Origin: JAISST01 sp050434145 | GTDB lineage: Bacteria; Fusobacteriota; Fusobacteriia; Fusobacteriales; Fusobacteriaceae | Assembly (NCBI RefSeq): GCF_050434145.1 | Contig: NZ_JBNPVX010000021.1 | Location: 1 to 45,530 of the forward strand | Reading direction: 5' to 3' | DNA: 45,530 nt | Shown here: positions 31,030 to 40,839 of the stretch, one piece after another | Numbering within the stretch: position 1 is the stretch's first letter | Layout: every line of letters begins with the position of its first letter | Notes under the pieces: generated by a model | What the model saw: the letters and a program-made list of their open reading frames with translations, nothing else | Database searches by the model: none | Told to the model about the DNA's origin: nothing | Translations under genes and position numbers: made by a program

Positions 31030-32343
31030 ATGCAAAGATTTAATATAAAAAAGAATATAGTATATGTATTATTGGAATATTTTACGAAGTTTTTTGTTTC
31101 TTTTTTTATTACTCTTAAAGTAGCAAAAAAATTAGGAGTATCAAATTATGGTGAATTGAATTATTTTCTAAGTATAGCAACAATAATAACAATAGTAAGT
31201 AATTTTGGTATCGATGGTTATTTAGTTAGCAAACTTTCTATAAAAGAAACAGATTTTGAAAAAAAACAACTGATTTCTTCTTCTATTTTGTTAAATGTTG
31301 TACTATATATACTAATATGGAGTTTATTTATTATGAGTGCATATTTTATTGGGGTTGAATTACGATACATGCACTTATATTTATGTGCAGGCTATTTTTT
31401 TTCTATTTTTAAAAATTTTCAATATTATTTTATTTCTAAAGGAGATAGTTATATAAATTCCAAATATCAATTGCTATCATTGTTAGTATCTACAGTACTT
31501 AAATTAATTTTTTTATTATTTTTTGATAAATTATTAGACTATATAACTATTCTTGCTATTATAGAAATAATTAGTGGAACTGGTTACATCTTTATATATA
31601 CAAAGTTTTATGGTGGAGAGCTTATAAAAGGTTTTTCAGTAAAGGAAATGAAATGTTTAATAAAAGACTGTTTACCATTGTTTATATCTGTTTTATCAGT
31701 AAATCTTTATATGCGTGTTGATCAAATAATGTTGAAAGCTATGTTAAATAGTTATGAATTAGGTATCTATTCAAGTGTAGTAAAGTTGACTGAGATTTGG
31801 TATGTTATCCCAGCTATTATTGTTCCAATATTTATTCCAAAAATATCTTCAAATAAAGAAAATAAAATATTATATGAGAAATCGATTGAAAGATTATTAG
31901 CCTTATTATTATTTCTTGCGATAATATTAGTTTTTCCGTACATTCTTTTCCCCAAGGCAATAATGCTTATTTCATATGGGAGTTCTTTTATAGAAGGAGG
32001 AAGTATTTTAAAAATGTATTCAATACTGTTAATAATAATGTACTTGGGATCATTTAGAGGAAAATGGATGATTATAGAAGGAAAGCAAAAATATTTAATG
32101 ATTTTTGGTATTACAGGGTTAATAATGAACATTATTTTAAACTTAATTTTAATACCCAAATATAAATCTGCTGGAGCAACTATTGCTTCAATTATTTCAC
32201 AAGTAATGACAAATTATTTTTTATTATTTTTATTTAAAGATACTAGAAAAATGGCTATATTAGAGTCAAAAGCTATTGTAAATGTGTTTAATATTAAAGA
32301 AAATATGAAATTAGTTTTGGAGAAAGATAAAGATGAAGACTAG
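31030..32343 (+). CDS. wzx: Polysaccharide flippase, Wzx-like (MATE/MOP superfamily)
   Basis: The 437-residue protein has about 12-14 predicted TM helices. The start resembles many Wzx proteins: NIVYVLLEYFTKFFVSFFIT, then KLGVSNYGELNYFLS. The second half has SVNLYMRVDQIMLKAMLNSY followed by ELGIYSSVVKLTE, the usual Wzx motif where Asp and Arg/Gln lie in a TM helix. It would move the finished lipid-linked repeat unit across the inner membrane. The ATG at 31030 follows GAGGAGAG; an upstream in-frame TTG at 30994 is less likely. Its end overlaps the next gene by 11 bases. Confidence 0.92.
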   Translation: MQRFNIKKNIVYVLLEYFTKFFVSFFITLKVAKKLGVSNYGELNYFLSIATIITIVSNFGIDGYLVSKLSIKETDFEKKQLISSSILLNVVLYILIWSLFIMSAYFIGVELRYMHLYLCAGYFFSIFKNFQYYFISKGDSYINSKYQLLSLLVSTVLKLIFLLFFDKLLDYITILAIIEIISGTGYIFIYTKFYGGELIKGFSVKEMKCLIKDCLPLFISVLSVNLYMRVDQIMLKAMLNSYELGIYSSVVKLTEIWYVIPAIIVPIFIPKISSNKENKILYEKSIERLLALLLFLAIILVFPYILFPKAIMLISYGSSFIEGGSILKMYSILLIIMYLGSFRGKWMIIEGKQKYLMIFGITGLIMNIILNLILIPKYKSAGATIASIISQVMTNYFLLFLFKDTRKMAILESKAIVNVFNIKENMKLVLEKDKDED

Positions 32344-33493
32344 AATAAAAAAAGTTATATACTCTAATAAGAAATTTACAAAAATATTTGAACTGTTGAA
32401 GTTATTTTTAAAATCAAATATTTTCACTGTGACTGGAAAATCTAGAAAATATCCTAAAGTATTACAATTTCCAATTACTACTCTTTGTAATTCAAGGTGT
32501 GTAATGTGTTCTATCCCAGAAGTTAAATTTGAAAAAGAGATAGATTTTTTATCATTGAATATGATTTTAGCAGATGAGATATATAGGAAAATTGAGTATG
32601 TAGGAATTAATGGAGGAGAGCCATTTCTAAAAAAAGATTTAATTAATATTGTAAAGAGTATTCTAAATCTTCCTAAAATAAAAGGTTTAAACATAATAAC
32701 TAATGGATTTAATCCGACTCTAATACATGAATCGTTGAAAATAATATATGAAGAATGTAAAAAGGTGAATGTAAATTTTCATGTCTCTGTTTCATTGGAT
32801 GGTTATGGTGAAATTCATGATGTTGTCAGAGGTGTTAGTGGATGTTTTAATAATGTTTTAAAAACAATAGATATTTTGAGTACTGGGGAAGGCATTCTGT
32901 GTGACAATTATGATGTGGCATGTACAATAGTAAAGCAAAATATTTATAATGTAGTAGAGTTAAAAGAATATTGCAAATCAAAAAAAATACCAATAAAATT
33001 TAGACTAGGAATAAAAAATAAAAGAATATCTAGTGAAAAAAAATATTGTGACTTTTCAGTATTAGAAGATTTTAAAACAATACAAACTGCAAAAGAAATA
33101 TTTTATACTCTTTATTCTGAAAGTAAAGGACTGTTTGATAAGTATCGCTATTGGTCAATCTATGACTTTTTGGCGTATTTACCATCATCTGAAAGAAAAT
33201 TAGGTTGTATGTGGCAAGAGGAAGGGATTACTTTAGATAGTCATGGAGATGTGTTTTATTGCGCTGTTGAAAGCGATGTGTTGGGGAATTCCTTACTAAA
33301 ATCTTCTAAAGAATTATTTTTTGATAATAAAAATATAAATTATAGGAAAAATATAGTAAAAAATAATTGTAATAAGTGTATTCATGATTATGCAGGAAAT
33401 CCAAAAACTAAAGATATAATTAGATTCATAAAATATATTTTAGTCGAAGACCGTGAATGGGGAAAAAGTTTTAAGAAGGAGTTAAAAAATTGA
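32333..33493 (+). CDS. Radical SAM/SPASM-type enzyme
   Basis: The 386-residue protein has the radical SAM motif ITTLCNSRCVMCSIPE (Cys52, Cys56, Cys59). INGGEPFLKKDLINIV is the GGEP element and VSVSLDGYGEIHDVVRG follows. The C-terminal part carries extra cysteines in GCMWQEEGITLDSHGDVFYC and NNCNKCIHDYAG, a SPASM/twitch-like auxiliary iron-sulfur domain. Relatives in exopolysaccharide loci are known but mostly uncharacterised. It overlaps wzx by 11 bases, and the pyruvyltransferase start overlaps its stop, so the three are tightly coupled. Substrate unknown. Confidence 0.9.
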   Translation: MKTRIKKVIYSNKKFTKIFELLKLFLKSNIFTVTGKSRKYPKVLQFPITTLCNSRCVMCSIPEVKFEKEIDFLSLNMILADEIYRKIEYVGINGGEPFLKKDLINIVKSILNLPKIKGLNIITNGFNPTLIHESLKIIYEECKKVNVNFHVSVSLDGYGEIHDVVRGVSGCFNNVLKTIDILSTGEGILCDNYDVACTIVKQNIYNVVELKEYCKSKKIPIKFRLGIKNKRISSEKKYCDFSVLEDFKTIQTAKEIFYTLYSESKGLFDKYRYWSIYDFLAYLPSSERKLGCMWQEEGITLDSHGDVFYCAVESDVLGNSLLKSSKELFFDNKNINYRKNIVKNNCNKCIHDYAGNPKTKDIIRFIKYILVEDREWGKSFKKELKN

Positions 33494-34683
33494 AGATTTG
33501 TATTTTAGGTTGGTATGGAACAGAAACTATTGGAGATAGAGCTATTCTTGGAGGAATATTATCATTATTTGGAGAAATAATAAAAGATGATATATTAGAT
33601 ATAAAAATTGGGACTTTATACCCATTTTATTCTGAAAGAATGAAATTTGAAGATTTAGATTTATTTGAAAAAATTTCAAATAAATCAATAGATATAAAGC
33701 TATTTAATAGTAAAAGAAAAAAGGAATTAAATGATGCAATAAGGCAATCAGATTTTATAATATTTGGTGGTGGTCCAATAATGCATATTGACCCATTGTA
33801 TATTATTGAATATGCATTTAGCTATGCAAAAAGATTAAACAAGAAAACAGGAATTATTGGTTGTGGAATTGGGCCTTTATTTTACCAAGAATACAAAAAG
33901 TCTACAATAAATATTTTAAAACAATCAGATATAATAATACTTAGAGATCAAAAATCTAAGGAGAATTTACTCAATATATTAGACGAGTTTAAATTATATG
34001 AATTTTTTAATTTTGAAAAAATAAAAGTTAGTTTTGATCCAGCAGTAAAATGTGCAATTGAATATATGAAGTATACAAAACAGAAAAGGAAAGAAGAGAT
34101 AGTAGTGAATTTAAGAAGTTTTCCATCAGAATATTCCAGAGATATAAATAAAGCAGAAATTGTAAATACTAATTTAAAAAACTTTATAAATGAATTATCG
34201 CTTATATTTAAAGAAAATGAAATTTTGTTACTACCAATGCACTATTTTTCAATTGGTGGTGATGATAGAGTATTTTTTAATGAATTGAAATTTAAAGGAA
34301 ACTTGCCTTCTAATGTAAAAATTCAAAATAGAATTTTGACTTTAGAAGAAACAATGAATAGTTTTTTTAATGCAAAATTTTGTATTGGTATGAGGTTTCA
34401 TTCTGTAGTTTTGCAGACTATTCTGTCAAGAAAAAATTTTATATTGGATTATACTGAAAAAAATATAGGAAAAATAAGTGGTTTTGTGAATAATATTGAA
34501 AGTGAAAATAAATTTTATTCAAATAGATATATTAATTTACAAGATGAGGAGAAAATAAATGTTAAAAAATTTATGATAAATACAGAGGACAGTTTTATTT
34601 ATGATGAAAATGTTATAAATAAAAAGCTTAATATTTATATTGATGAAATAAGGAGAGTTATATATGAAGATATTACATATTAG
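33490..34683 (+). CDS. Polysaccharide pyruvyltransferase family protein
   Basis: The 397-residue protein of the CsaB/WcaK family would transfer pyruvate from phosphoenolpyruvate to a sugar, making an acidic ketal. It starts with ILGWYGTETIGDRAILGGIL and has FIIFGGGPIMHIDPLYIIEY, GIIGCGIGPLFYQEYKKS, ILRDQKS and the C-terminal FCIGMRFHSVVLQTILSRK (conserved Arg-x-His). The start is TTG at 33490, overlapping the TGA stop of the radical SAM gene, and follows AAGAAGGAG at good spacing. Some members of this family transfer other groups, so pyruvylation is likely but not certain. Confidence 0.88.
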   Translation: MKICILGWYGTETIGDRAILGGILSLFGEIIKDDILDIKIGTLYPFYSERMKFEDLDLFEKISNKSIDIKLFNSKRKKELNDAIRQSDFIIFGGGPIMHIDPLYIIEYAFSYAKRLNKKTGIIGCGIGPLFYQEYKKSTINILKQSDIIILRDQKSKENLLNILDEFKLYEFFNFEKIKVSFDPAVKCAIEYMKYTKQKRKEEIVVNLRSFPSEYSRDINKAEIVNTNLKNFINELSLIFKENEILLLPMHYFSIGGDDRVFFNELKFKGNLPSNVKIQNRILTLEETMNSFFNAKFCIGMRFHSVVLQTILSRKNFILDYTEKNIGKISGFVNNIESENKFYSNRYINLQDEEKINVKKFMINTEDSFIYDENVINKKLNIYIDEIRRVIYEDITY

Positions 34684-35890
34684 CACTTCTGATAAAACTG
34701 GTGGAGCCGCTATTGCTGCCTATAGGCTTCATGTTGCGCTTTTGAAAAATGGAATTAATTCAAAAATGTTAGTATTGGAAAAAACAACGGATGATAAAGA
34801 GATATTTACAGTTACACTAAAGAAAATATTCAGAATATTCTTACCTAGATTAATGAGCTTTTTGGAGCAGATGAAGTTTAAGAAGTATAAAAATAGAGAA
34901 AATATGATAATGTTTTCTCAGGGAAAGTATGGTTTTAATATTTCTAAACATCCTTCAATAATAGAGGCAGATGTGATTCATTTACACTGGATAAATAATG
35001 GGATGTTATCAATTAAGGAGATAAAAAAAATATCTCAATTAGGGAAAAAAATAATATGGACTTTGCATGATATGTGGGCTTTTACAGGAGGTTGTCATTA
35101 TTCTGGAAAATGTTTAGAGTATGAAAATAAATGTGGAAATTGTAAAATTTTAAGTACTAATGAATTGAACGATATAACAAGAAAAAATTTTGAAATAAAA
35201 AAAAAATATTATCAAAAAATGAATCTCAAATTAATAGGTTGTAGTGAATGGATTGGAAAATGTGTCAGAAATAGTTCTTTATTTCGAGAAAAAGAGATAA
35301 AAATAATACCTAATATTATTGATAAAAATATATTTAAACCTATAGAAAAATGTATTTGTAGAAATATTTTAAATTTAGATTTGCAGAAAAAATATATTCT
35401 ATTTGGAGCAATTAATTCAAATACTGATAAAAGAAAAGGTCATCATTTATTAATGGAGGCATTAAAGAAATTGAAATTGATGAAGTCAACTTTTAATGAA
35501 GAGATAGAAATATTGATATTTGGGTCAAGTCATTTTTTAGAAGCAGATCAAATTCCTTTTAAAATAAAATTTTTTGGTCATGTTTATGATGAAATAACTT
35601 TAGCTTTAATATATAATTCAGTTGATGTTTTTGTAGCACCTTCACTAGAAGATAATTTACCAAATACAGTTAATGAAAGTTTATTATGTGGAACACCTGT
35701 AGTAGCATTTAAAATTGGTGGTATGGGGGATATGATAAACCATCTAAAAAATGGTTATTTAGCAATTCCTAATAATAGTACTGATTTGGCATTTGGAATC
35801 TTGAAATTTTTGCATAGAATTGATAAAGTAAATAGTAACTTTGATTATGATCAAATATTAAAAGAAATGATATCATATTACAAGAATTAG
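34664..35890 (+). CDS. Glycosyltransferase family 4 (WcaC-like)
   Basis: The 408-residue GT-B enzyme starts KILHISTSDKTGGAAIAAYR, then VIHLHWINNGMLS and WTLHDMWAFTGGCHYSGKC. A cysteine-rich loop (CLEYENKCGNCKIL) is typical of the WcaC group from colanic-acid-type loci. The sugar-nucleotide half has IIPNIIDKNIFKP, KKYILFGAIN, and VFVAPSLEDNLPNTVNESLL with the EX7E-like element. It overlaps the pyruvyltransferase gene by 20 bases and has GGAGAG before its ATG inside that gene. Confidence 0.92.
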   Translation: MKILHISTSDKTGGAAIAAYRLHVALLKNGINSKMLVLEKTTDDKEIFTVTLKKIFRIFLPRLMSFLEQMKFKKYKNRENMIMFSQGKYGFNISKHPSIIEADVIHLHWINNGMLSIKEIKKISQLGKKIIWTLHDMWAFTGGCHYSGKCLEYENKCGNCKILSTNELNDITRKNFEIKKKYYQKMNLKLIGCSEWIGKCVRNSSLFREKEIKIIPNIIDKNIFKPIEKCICRNILNLDLQKKYILFGAINSNTDKRKGHHLLMEALKKLKLMKSTFNEEIEILIFGSSHFLEADQIPFKIKFFGHVYDEITLALIYNSVDVFVAPSLEDNLPNTVNESLLCGTPVVAFKIGGMGDMINHLKNGYLAIPNNSTDLAFGILKFLHRIDKVNSNFDYDQILKEMISYYKN

Positions 35891-35928
35891 AGAAAAATAT
35901 AATATAGGTGGTGAAAAAATAAATAAAT

Positions 35929-36867
35929 ATGGGATTGATAAAATTAGCTGGAGTGTGTAAAAATTACATGTGGGGTGGAACAAAATTAAGAGAGAAATTC
36001 TTAAAAAATTCTCAAGATTTTTTAATAGCAGAATCTTGGGAACTATCATGTCACAGGGATGGGAAATCAACCATAATTAATAAATATATTTTTGGACAAA
36101 CTTTAAAAGAATATATAGAGAATACGAAGATGAAATCTCTAGGTTATAATTGTAAAAATATGCAGGAATTCCCTATATTAATAAAATTTATAGATGCAAA
36201 AGAAAAATTATCTATACAAGTTCATCCAGATAATGAATATTCATTAAGAAATGAAGGTGAATATGGAAAAACCGAAGCTTGGTATATTATAGAGGCAGAA
36301 ATTGGTGCATTCATATATTATGGCTTAAAAAAAGAAATTACAAAAAAAGAATTAAAAAAAAGAATAGAAAACAACACATTTCTAGAAGTTTTGAATAAAG
36401 TTTTTGTTAAGAAGGGTGATATTTTTCTAATAGAACCAGGAATGGTACATGCAATTGGTAGTGGGATATTGCTTGCAGAAATACAACAGGCATCTAATAT
36501 AACATATAGAATCTATGATTATGATAGAGTTGATAATGATGGAAAGCGAAGGAAACTTCATATTAAACAAGGGTTAGATGTAATCAAATGTTGTATACCA
36601 AATATGAAATATAATTTTGGAGACTATTTAATAAAATGTAAATATTTTCAAGTTGAGAAAATTGAAGTTAATACAAGATATATAAATACTGTTAATGAAG
36701 ATACTTTTCATTCTCTTTTGTTTATAGAAGGAGATGGAATTGTAAGAACGAAAAAAGATGAATTAAATTACAGAGAAGGAGATAGCTTTTTTTTAGATGC
36801 AGGGACAGGGGAATATTCTGTTAATGGAAGTGGATATTTTCTATTGACATCAATTCCACCACAATAA
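35929..36867 (+). CDS. manA: Mannose-6-phosphate isomerase, class I
   Basis: The 312-residue zinc enzyme interconverts fructose-6-P and mannose-6-P, the first step toward GDP-mannose. It starts GVCKNYMWGGTKLREKF and has the metal and substrate loop KFIDAKEKLSIQVHPDNEYS. GKTEAWYIIEAEIGAFIYYG and FLIEPGMVHAIGSGILLAEI are family signatures. Length fits the short bacterial type (about 310-320). The start at 35929 lies 15 bases after AGGTGGTG, a little far. It is followed 20 bases later by manC. Confidence 0.95.
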   Translation: MGLIKLAGVCKNYMWGGTKLREKFLKNSQDFLIAESWELSCHRDGKSTIINKYIFGQTLKEYIENTKMKSLGYNCKNMQEFPILIKFIDAKEKLSIQVHPDNEYSLRNEGEYGKTEAWYIIEAEIGAFIYYGLKKEITKKELKKRIENNTFLEVLNKVFVKKGDIFLIEPGMVHAIGSGILLAEIQQASNITYRIYDYDRVDNDGKRRKLHIKQGLDVIKCCIPNMKYNFGDYLIKCKYFQVEKIEVNTRYINTVNEDTFHSLLFIEGDGIVRTKKDELNYREGDSFFLDAGTGEYSVNGSGYFLLTSIPPQ

Positions 36868-36887
36868 TTATATAAAGGAGCCAAAAT

Positions 36888-37964
36888 ATGATAACAGCAA
36901 TTATTATGGCTGGTGGTAGTGGTGAGAGGTTTTGGCCACTATCAACACCAGAAAAACCTAAACAACTTTTGCGAATATTTTCAGAGAAAACAATGATACG
37001 AGAAACTGTAGATAGAATTTTACCTATTATAGAATCAGAAAATATATTTATTGCAACTAATATTTTACAAATTGAAAAAGTAAGAGAAGAATTAAATGAT
37101 ATTCCAGAAGAAAACTTTATAATTGAACCTTTCTTTAAAGATACGGCTGCAGCCATTGGATTTTCGTGTTTAATGATAAAAAATAAATATAAAAGTAGGA
37201 ATTTAGATATTGATAAGATTGAAGTTATAGTATTGGCTTCTGATCATATTATAAAAAAAGAGAATGAGTTTAGGGAAACACTATTAATTGGGGCAAATGA
37301 GGCCAATAAAAATGGGACTATTGTTACACTTGGAATAAAACCACTAAAACCTGAAACAGGGTATGGTTATATTGAAATAAATGATTCAAATTATGATTTG
37401 AATTCAATTTATGTAATAAAAAAATTTAGAGAAAAACCAAATTTAGAAACTGCTGTTGAATATTTATCTACAGGCAGATATCTCTGGAATAGTGGGATGT
37501 TTATTTTTTCTATAGAAACACTTTTTAAGAATTTTGAGAAGCATATGAAAAATCATTATAATATTCTAGAAAAAATTGATAAAACAATTAGAGAAGAAAA
37601 AACAGAGAAAAAGTTCAATTTTGGTATAAAAAAATATTTTGAAGAATTTGAAAAAATATCAATTGACTATGGGATAATGGAACATTCAAAAGATGTACGA
37701 GTAATTCCTGTTGATATAGATTGGAATGATATTGGAAGTTTTAATGCCTTTGATGATATTTTTGATAAGGATGAAAGTATGAATGTCATATTAGCATCTA
37801 ATGTGATGGCAATAGACTCAACTGATAATATAATAATTTCCGATAATTGTCGGGTTTCACTAGTAGGAATAAGCAATGTTGTAGTAATAAAGAATGGAAA
37901 TGATATTTTGGTAATTGATAAAGATAAAACACAAGAAATAAAAAAGTTATTAAAAAAAATATAA
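36888..37964 (+). CDS. manC: Mannose-1-phosphate guanylyltransferase
   Basis: The 358-residue enzyme makes GDP-mannose from mannose-1-P and GTP. The nucleotidyl motif is IIMAGGSGERFWPLSTPEK with PKQLL, followed by IEPFFKDTAAAIGFS, VLASDHIIKKENEF, ETGYGYIEIND, FREKPNLETAVEYL and LWNSGMFIF. VIPVDIDWNDIGSFNAF is also typical. The C-terminal isomerase domain of bifunctional ManC/AlgA is missing, which agrees with a separate manA just upstream. No phosphomannomutase gene lies in the cluster, so that step must be encoded elsewhere. Confidence 0.95.
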   Translation: MITAIIMAGGSGERFWPLSTPEKPKQLLRIFSEKTMIRETVDRILPIIESENIFIATNILQIEKVREELNDIPEENFIIEPFFKDTAAAIGFSCLMIKNKYKSRNLDIDKIEVIVLASDHIIKKENEFRETLLIGANEANKNGTIVTLGIKPLKPETGYGYIEINDSNYDLNSIYVIKKFREKPNLETAVEYLSTGRYLWNSGMFIFSIETLFKNFEKHMKNHYNILEKIDKTIREEKTEKKFNFGIKKYFEEFEKISIDYGIMEHSKDVRVIPVDIDWNDIGSFNAFDDIFDKDESMNVILASNVMAIDSTDNIIISDNCRVSLVGISNVVVIKNGNDILVIDKDKTQEIKKLLKKI

Positions 37965-37980
37965 TTGAAGGAGAATAGTA

Positions 37981-39060
37981 TTGGATAATAAAAGATTTGG
38001 TTATATAGATGGATTGAAAGGGATTTTGTGCTTTATTGTTGCAATTAACCACTTTCAAAACTTATACAAACTTCCACTAAGACATCATATCGCATATGCT
38101 ACCATTTTTAATGGCTCTTATGCTGTAGCTGTATTTTTATTGTTGTCAAATTTTTTTATATCATTGAAGATATTTAAGATAGAAAGTATTGTGGAAATAA
38201 AAAAAATGATTATAGGAAGATATTTAAGAGTAAGTTTGCCTGTGTTTTTTATTTCATTGATAATCCTTATTTTATACAAGCTGCAATTGTTTTCTCAATA
38301 TAAAAATGCGGTTTTAATAACTGGTGGAGGGGATCCAGCACTTCATTTTAACAGCATTAATTTATTTAATGTATTTATAAATTCATTTTTACGTTGTTTA
38401 TTTAAAAGATCATCAGATTTTACATTTGTGTTGTGGATGTTACCATATTTGTTTTTAGGAAATTTAATTTCAATAATAATAGCAGTACTGATAAAGAGTT
38501 TTGATTTTATAAAAGCTTCTTTAATTACTATTTTTACTGTCTATGTTTTGATGATAAATAATTTTCATAGTCTATATTTAGTTGCTCCTTTAGGAGTTTA
38601 TTTTGGTTACATAATAAATAAAGGAATACTAAAAGCGAGATTAGGATATTTATTAATAATGGTAGGGCTTTATTTTATTTTTATCCCACACTCACATTCT
38701 AAAATTGAATTGGTATTTAAATCAATTAAATATTATAATCCAACAGTAATACATATATTTTCAGGTTTTTTACTCTTATTAGGTCTTTCCACAATAAAAT
38801 TTTTAAAGAAGTTTTTAGAAATAAAATTTTTCTTGCATTTAGGAAAAATATCATTATCTATTTTCCTGGTACATCAGTTATTGACAACTTCATTTTGTTC
38901 AATAGTGTTCATTAAACTAGTGAGATATTTTTCATTAACAAATTCTAAAATTATATTACTAATACTGTATATTTTGATGACAATATTATTGTCATCAGTA
39001 TTTTATTCTTTTGTAGAACAAAATTGTAATAAGCTAGTAAAAAAATACTTAAATAATTAA
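37981..39060 (+). CDS. Acyltransferase 3 family membrane protein
   Basis: The 359-residue protein has about ten TM helices. The N-terminal YIDGLKGILCFIVAINHFQN holds the conserved acidic Asp and His of the AT3 (OafA/NolL) family. An RYLRVSLPVFFISLIILI segment and the C-terminal LSIFLVHQLL (F-L-x-H) match. AT3 proteins move acyl groups, often acetyl, across the inner membrane to modify surface glycans. The start is TTG at 37981, supported by GAAGGAG at ideal spacing. It ends the tightly packed part of the cluster. Confidence 0.9.
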   Translation: MDNKRFGYIDGLKGILCFIVAINHFQNLYKLPLRHHIAYATIFNGSYAVAVFLLLSNFFISLKIFKIESIVEIKKMIIGRYLRVSLPVFFISLIILILYKLQLFSQYKNAVLITGGGDPALHFNSINLFNVFINSFLRCLFKRSSDFTFVLWMLPYLFLGNLISIIIAVLIKSFDFIKASLITIFTVYVLMINNFHSLYLVAPLGVYFGYIINKGILKARLGYLLIMVGLYFIFIPHSHSKIELVFKSIKYYNPTVIHIFSGFLLLLGLSTIKFLKKFLEIKFFLHLGKISLSIFLVHQLLTTSFCSIVFIKLVRYFSLTNSKIILLILYILMTILLSSVFYSFVEQNCNKLVKKYLNN

Positions 39061-39360
39061 TGTTTGAATGGAAAAAATATTTTTAGGAATCAATCTTTTT
39101 TATATCATGAAGAACAGCATGCTTTCTGTGAAATGGATATTCATTATTGTGTAGATATTTTATAATTATTATTTGTCAGTGGTACATTTTTTTTAATTAC
39201 ATATTTATTTTAGAAAATTATATACAGGCATTATAACTTTATTATAATAGGTCAATTAGTTATTTGATATTTTTTTATAATTTTGATTTTATACTATTTA
39301 TGCATATATAAAATTATATATCTTATATTATAGTTACAAATATGTTTTTTAGGAGGAATT
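39061..39360. other. Intergenic 300 bases without a recognised element
   Basis: This is the longest plus-strand gap inside the glycan cluster. It is extremely AT-rich. TATAAT- and TATACT-like strings occur near 39276 and 39290, but no -35 box lies at a proper distance. A short minus-strand stretch near 39108-39145 could code for FHRKHAVLHDI, too short to interpret. A promoter for the downstream acylation genes may lie here. Confidence 0.3.
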
Positions 39361-40827
39361 ATGCTTTTTAATTCAATACAATATTTAATATTTTTTCCAA
39401 TAATAGTGATTTTATATTATATTTTGTCACATAGATTTCGATGGATTATGCTTTTATGTGCAAGTTATTATTTTTATATGTGCTGGAGTCCTAAATATGC
39501 TTTGTTAATGTTATTGTCAACCTTTATTACATATTTGAGTGGACTATTTATTGAAAAATCAAATTCTATTAATAAAAAAAAAATGTATGTATTTATTAGC
39601 TTCTTTTTGAATTTATCAATTTTATTTTTTTTTAAATACTTTAATTTTACAGTAAATACTCTGACAAAACTGTCATCAATGGTTAAATTCAAATTATATA
39701 TTCCTAATTTTGAGATATTACTACCTGTAGGGATATCATTTTATACATTTCAAGCTTTATCATACACAATGGATGTATATAGAAGAGATGTAAAAGCTCA
39801 GAAAAATTTTGGAAAATATGCGTTATTTGTATCCTTTTTTCCACAATTGGTTGCAGGGCCAATAGAAAGGTCTACAAATTTGTTATATCAATTTGACGAG
39901 AAAATAGATTTTGATTATGAAAGAATAAAGGATGGGCTATTATCAATTTTATGGGGATTAATAAAAAAAGTAGTAATAGCAGATAGATTAGCAATATTAG
40001 TTGACACAGTCTATAAAGAGCCAAGAATTTATTATGGAATGCCGTTGTTGGTTGCAAGTGTATTTTTCAGTTTTCAGATTTATTGTGATTTTTCTGGTTA
40101 TTCTGATATAGCTATAGGAAGTGCTAAAATATTTGGATATGACCTTATGGAAAATTTTAAAAGACCATATTTTTCTCAAAGTATTTCAGAATTTTGGCGA
40201 AGATGGCACATATCTTTAAATACATGGTTTAAAGATTATTTATATATTCCACTTGGGGGAAATAAGGTTGGCAAATTAAAAAATTATAGGAATATTATAA
40301 TAGTATTTCTTATAAGTGGATTATGGCATGGGGCTGCTTGGCACTATGTGGTATGGGGATTTGGTCATGGGATTTTGCAAATAATTGGAAAAGAATTACA
40401 ATTTGTAAGAGATTTTTTTATAAAATTTTTCAAAGTAAATAGAGAGAATTTCAGTCATAGATTGTTTAAAATATTATTTACTTTTTTTATTGTAAATTTT
40501 ATGTGGGTATTTTTTAGAGCAAATTCTTTAAAGGATGCAATATATGTTATAAAAAATATGTTTAAGCCAAATTTTTGGACTTTTTATGATGGTACTATAT
40601 ATAGATTAGGTTTAGATAAATATGATTTTACATTGTCAATAAAATTAATTAATTTATTATTAATTACAGATTTTATTTCTGAAAAAATAAATTTTAAAGA
40701 ATTTTTGAAAAAACAAGGGTTAATTTTTAGGTGGGGAGTATATTTTTCTGGAATTTTAATAGTATTAATTTTTGGATGTTATGGTGGAGAATATTTGTTA
40801 TCAAATTTTATATATTTTCAATTTTAA
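39361..40827 (+). CDS. MBOAT-family O-acyltransferase (AlgI/PatA-like)
   Basis: The 488-residue membrane protein has the MBOAT pattern: ILLPVGISFYTFQALSYTMD near residue 120, FFPQLVAGPIERSTNLLYQF, then FWRRWHISLNTWFKDYLYIP with LGGNKVG. The catalytic His lies in LWHGAAWHYVVWGFGHG. About ten TM helices are predicted. These proteins pass acyl groups across the membrane to a partner that finishes O-acylation. The next gene, an SGNH-like membrane-anchored protein, is the expected partner, as in AlgI with AlgJ/X, PatA with PatB and DltB with DltD. AGGAGG precedes the start. Confidence 0.95.
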   Translation: MLFNSIQYLIFFPIIVILYYILSHRFRWIMLLCASYYFYMCWSPKYALLMLLSTFITYLSGLFIEKSNSINKKKMYVFISFFLNLSILFFFKYFNFTVNTLTKLSSMVKFKLYIPNFEILLPVGISFYTFQALSYTMDVYRRDVKAQKNFGKYALFVSFFPQLVAGPIERSTNLLYQFDEKIDFDYERIKDGLLSILWGLIKKVVIADRLAILVDTVYKEPRIYYGMPLLVASVFFSFQIYCDFSGYSDIAIGSAKIFGYDLMENFKRPYFSQSISEFWRRWHISLNTWFKDYLYIPLGGNKVGKLKNYRNIIIVFLISGLWHGAAWHYVVWGFGHGILQIIGKELQFVRDFFIKFFKVNRENFSHRLFKILFTFFIVNFMWVFFRANSLKDAIYVIKNMFKPNFWTFYDGTIYRLGLDKYDFTLSIKLINLLLITDFISEKINFKEFLKKQGLIFRWGVYFSGILIVLIFGCYGGEYLLSNFIYFQF

Positions 40828-40839
40828 AAAGGAGTTTAT

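Noticed and set aside
39241..39300. A promoter for the MBOAT gene (TTGATA with TATACT)
   Set aside because: The spacing is 20 bases and no alternative -35 lies at 16-18 bases from the TATAAT-like strings, so the evidence is not better than chance in such AT-rich DNA.
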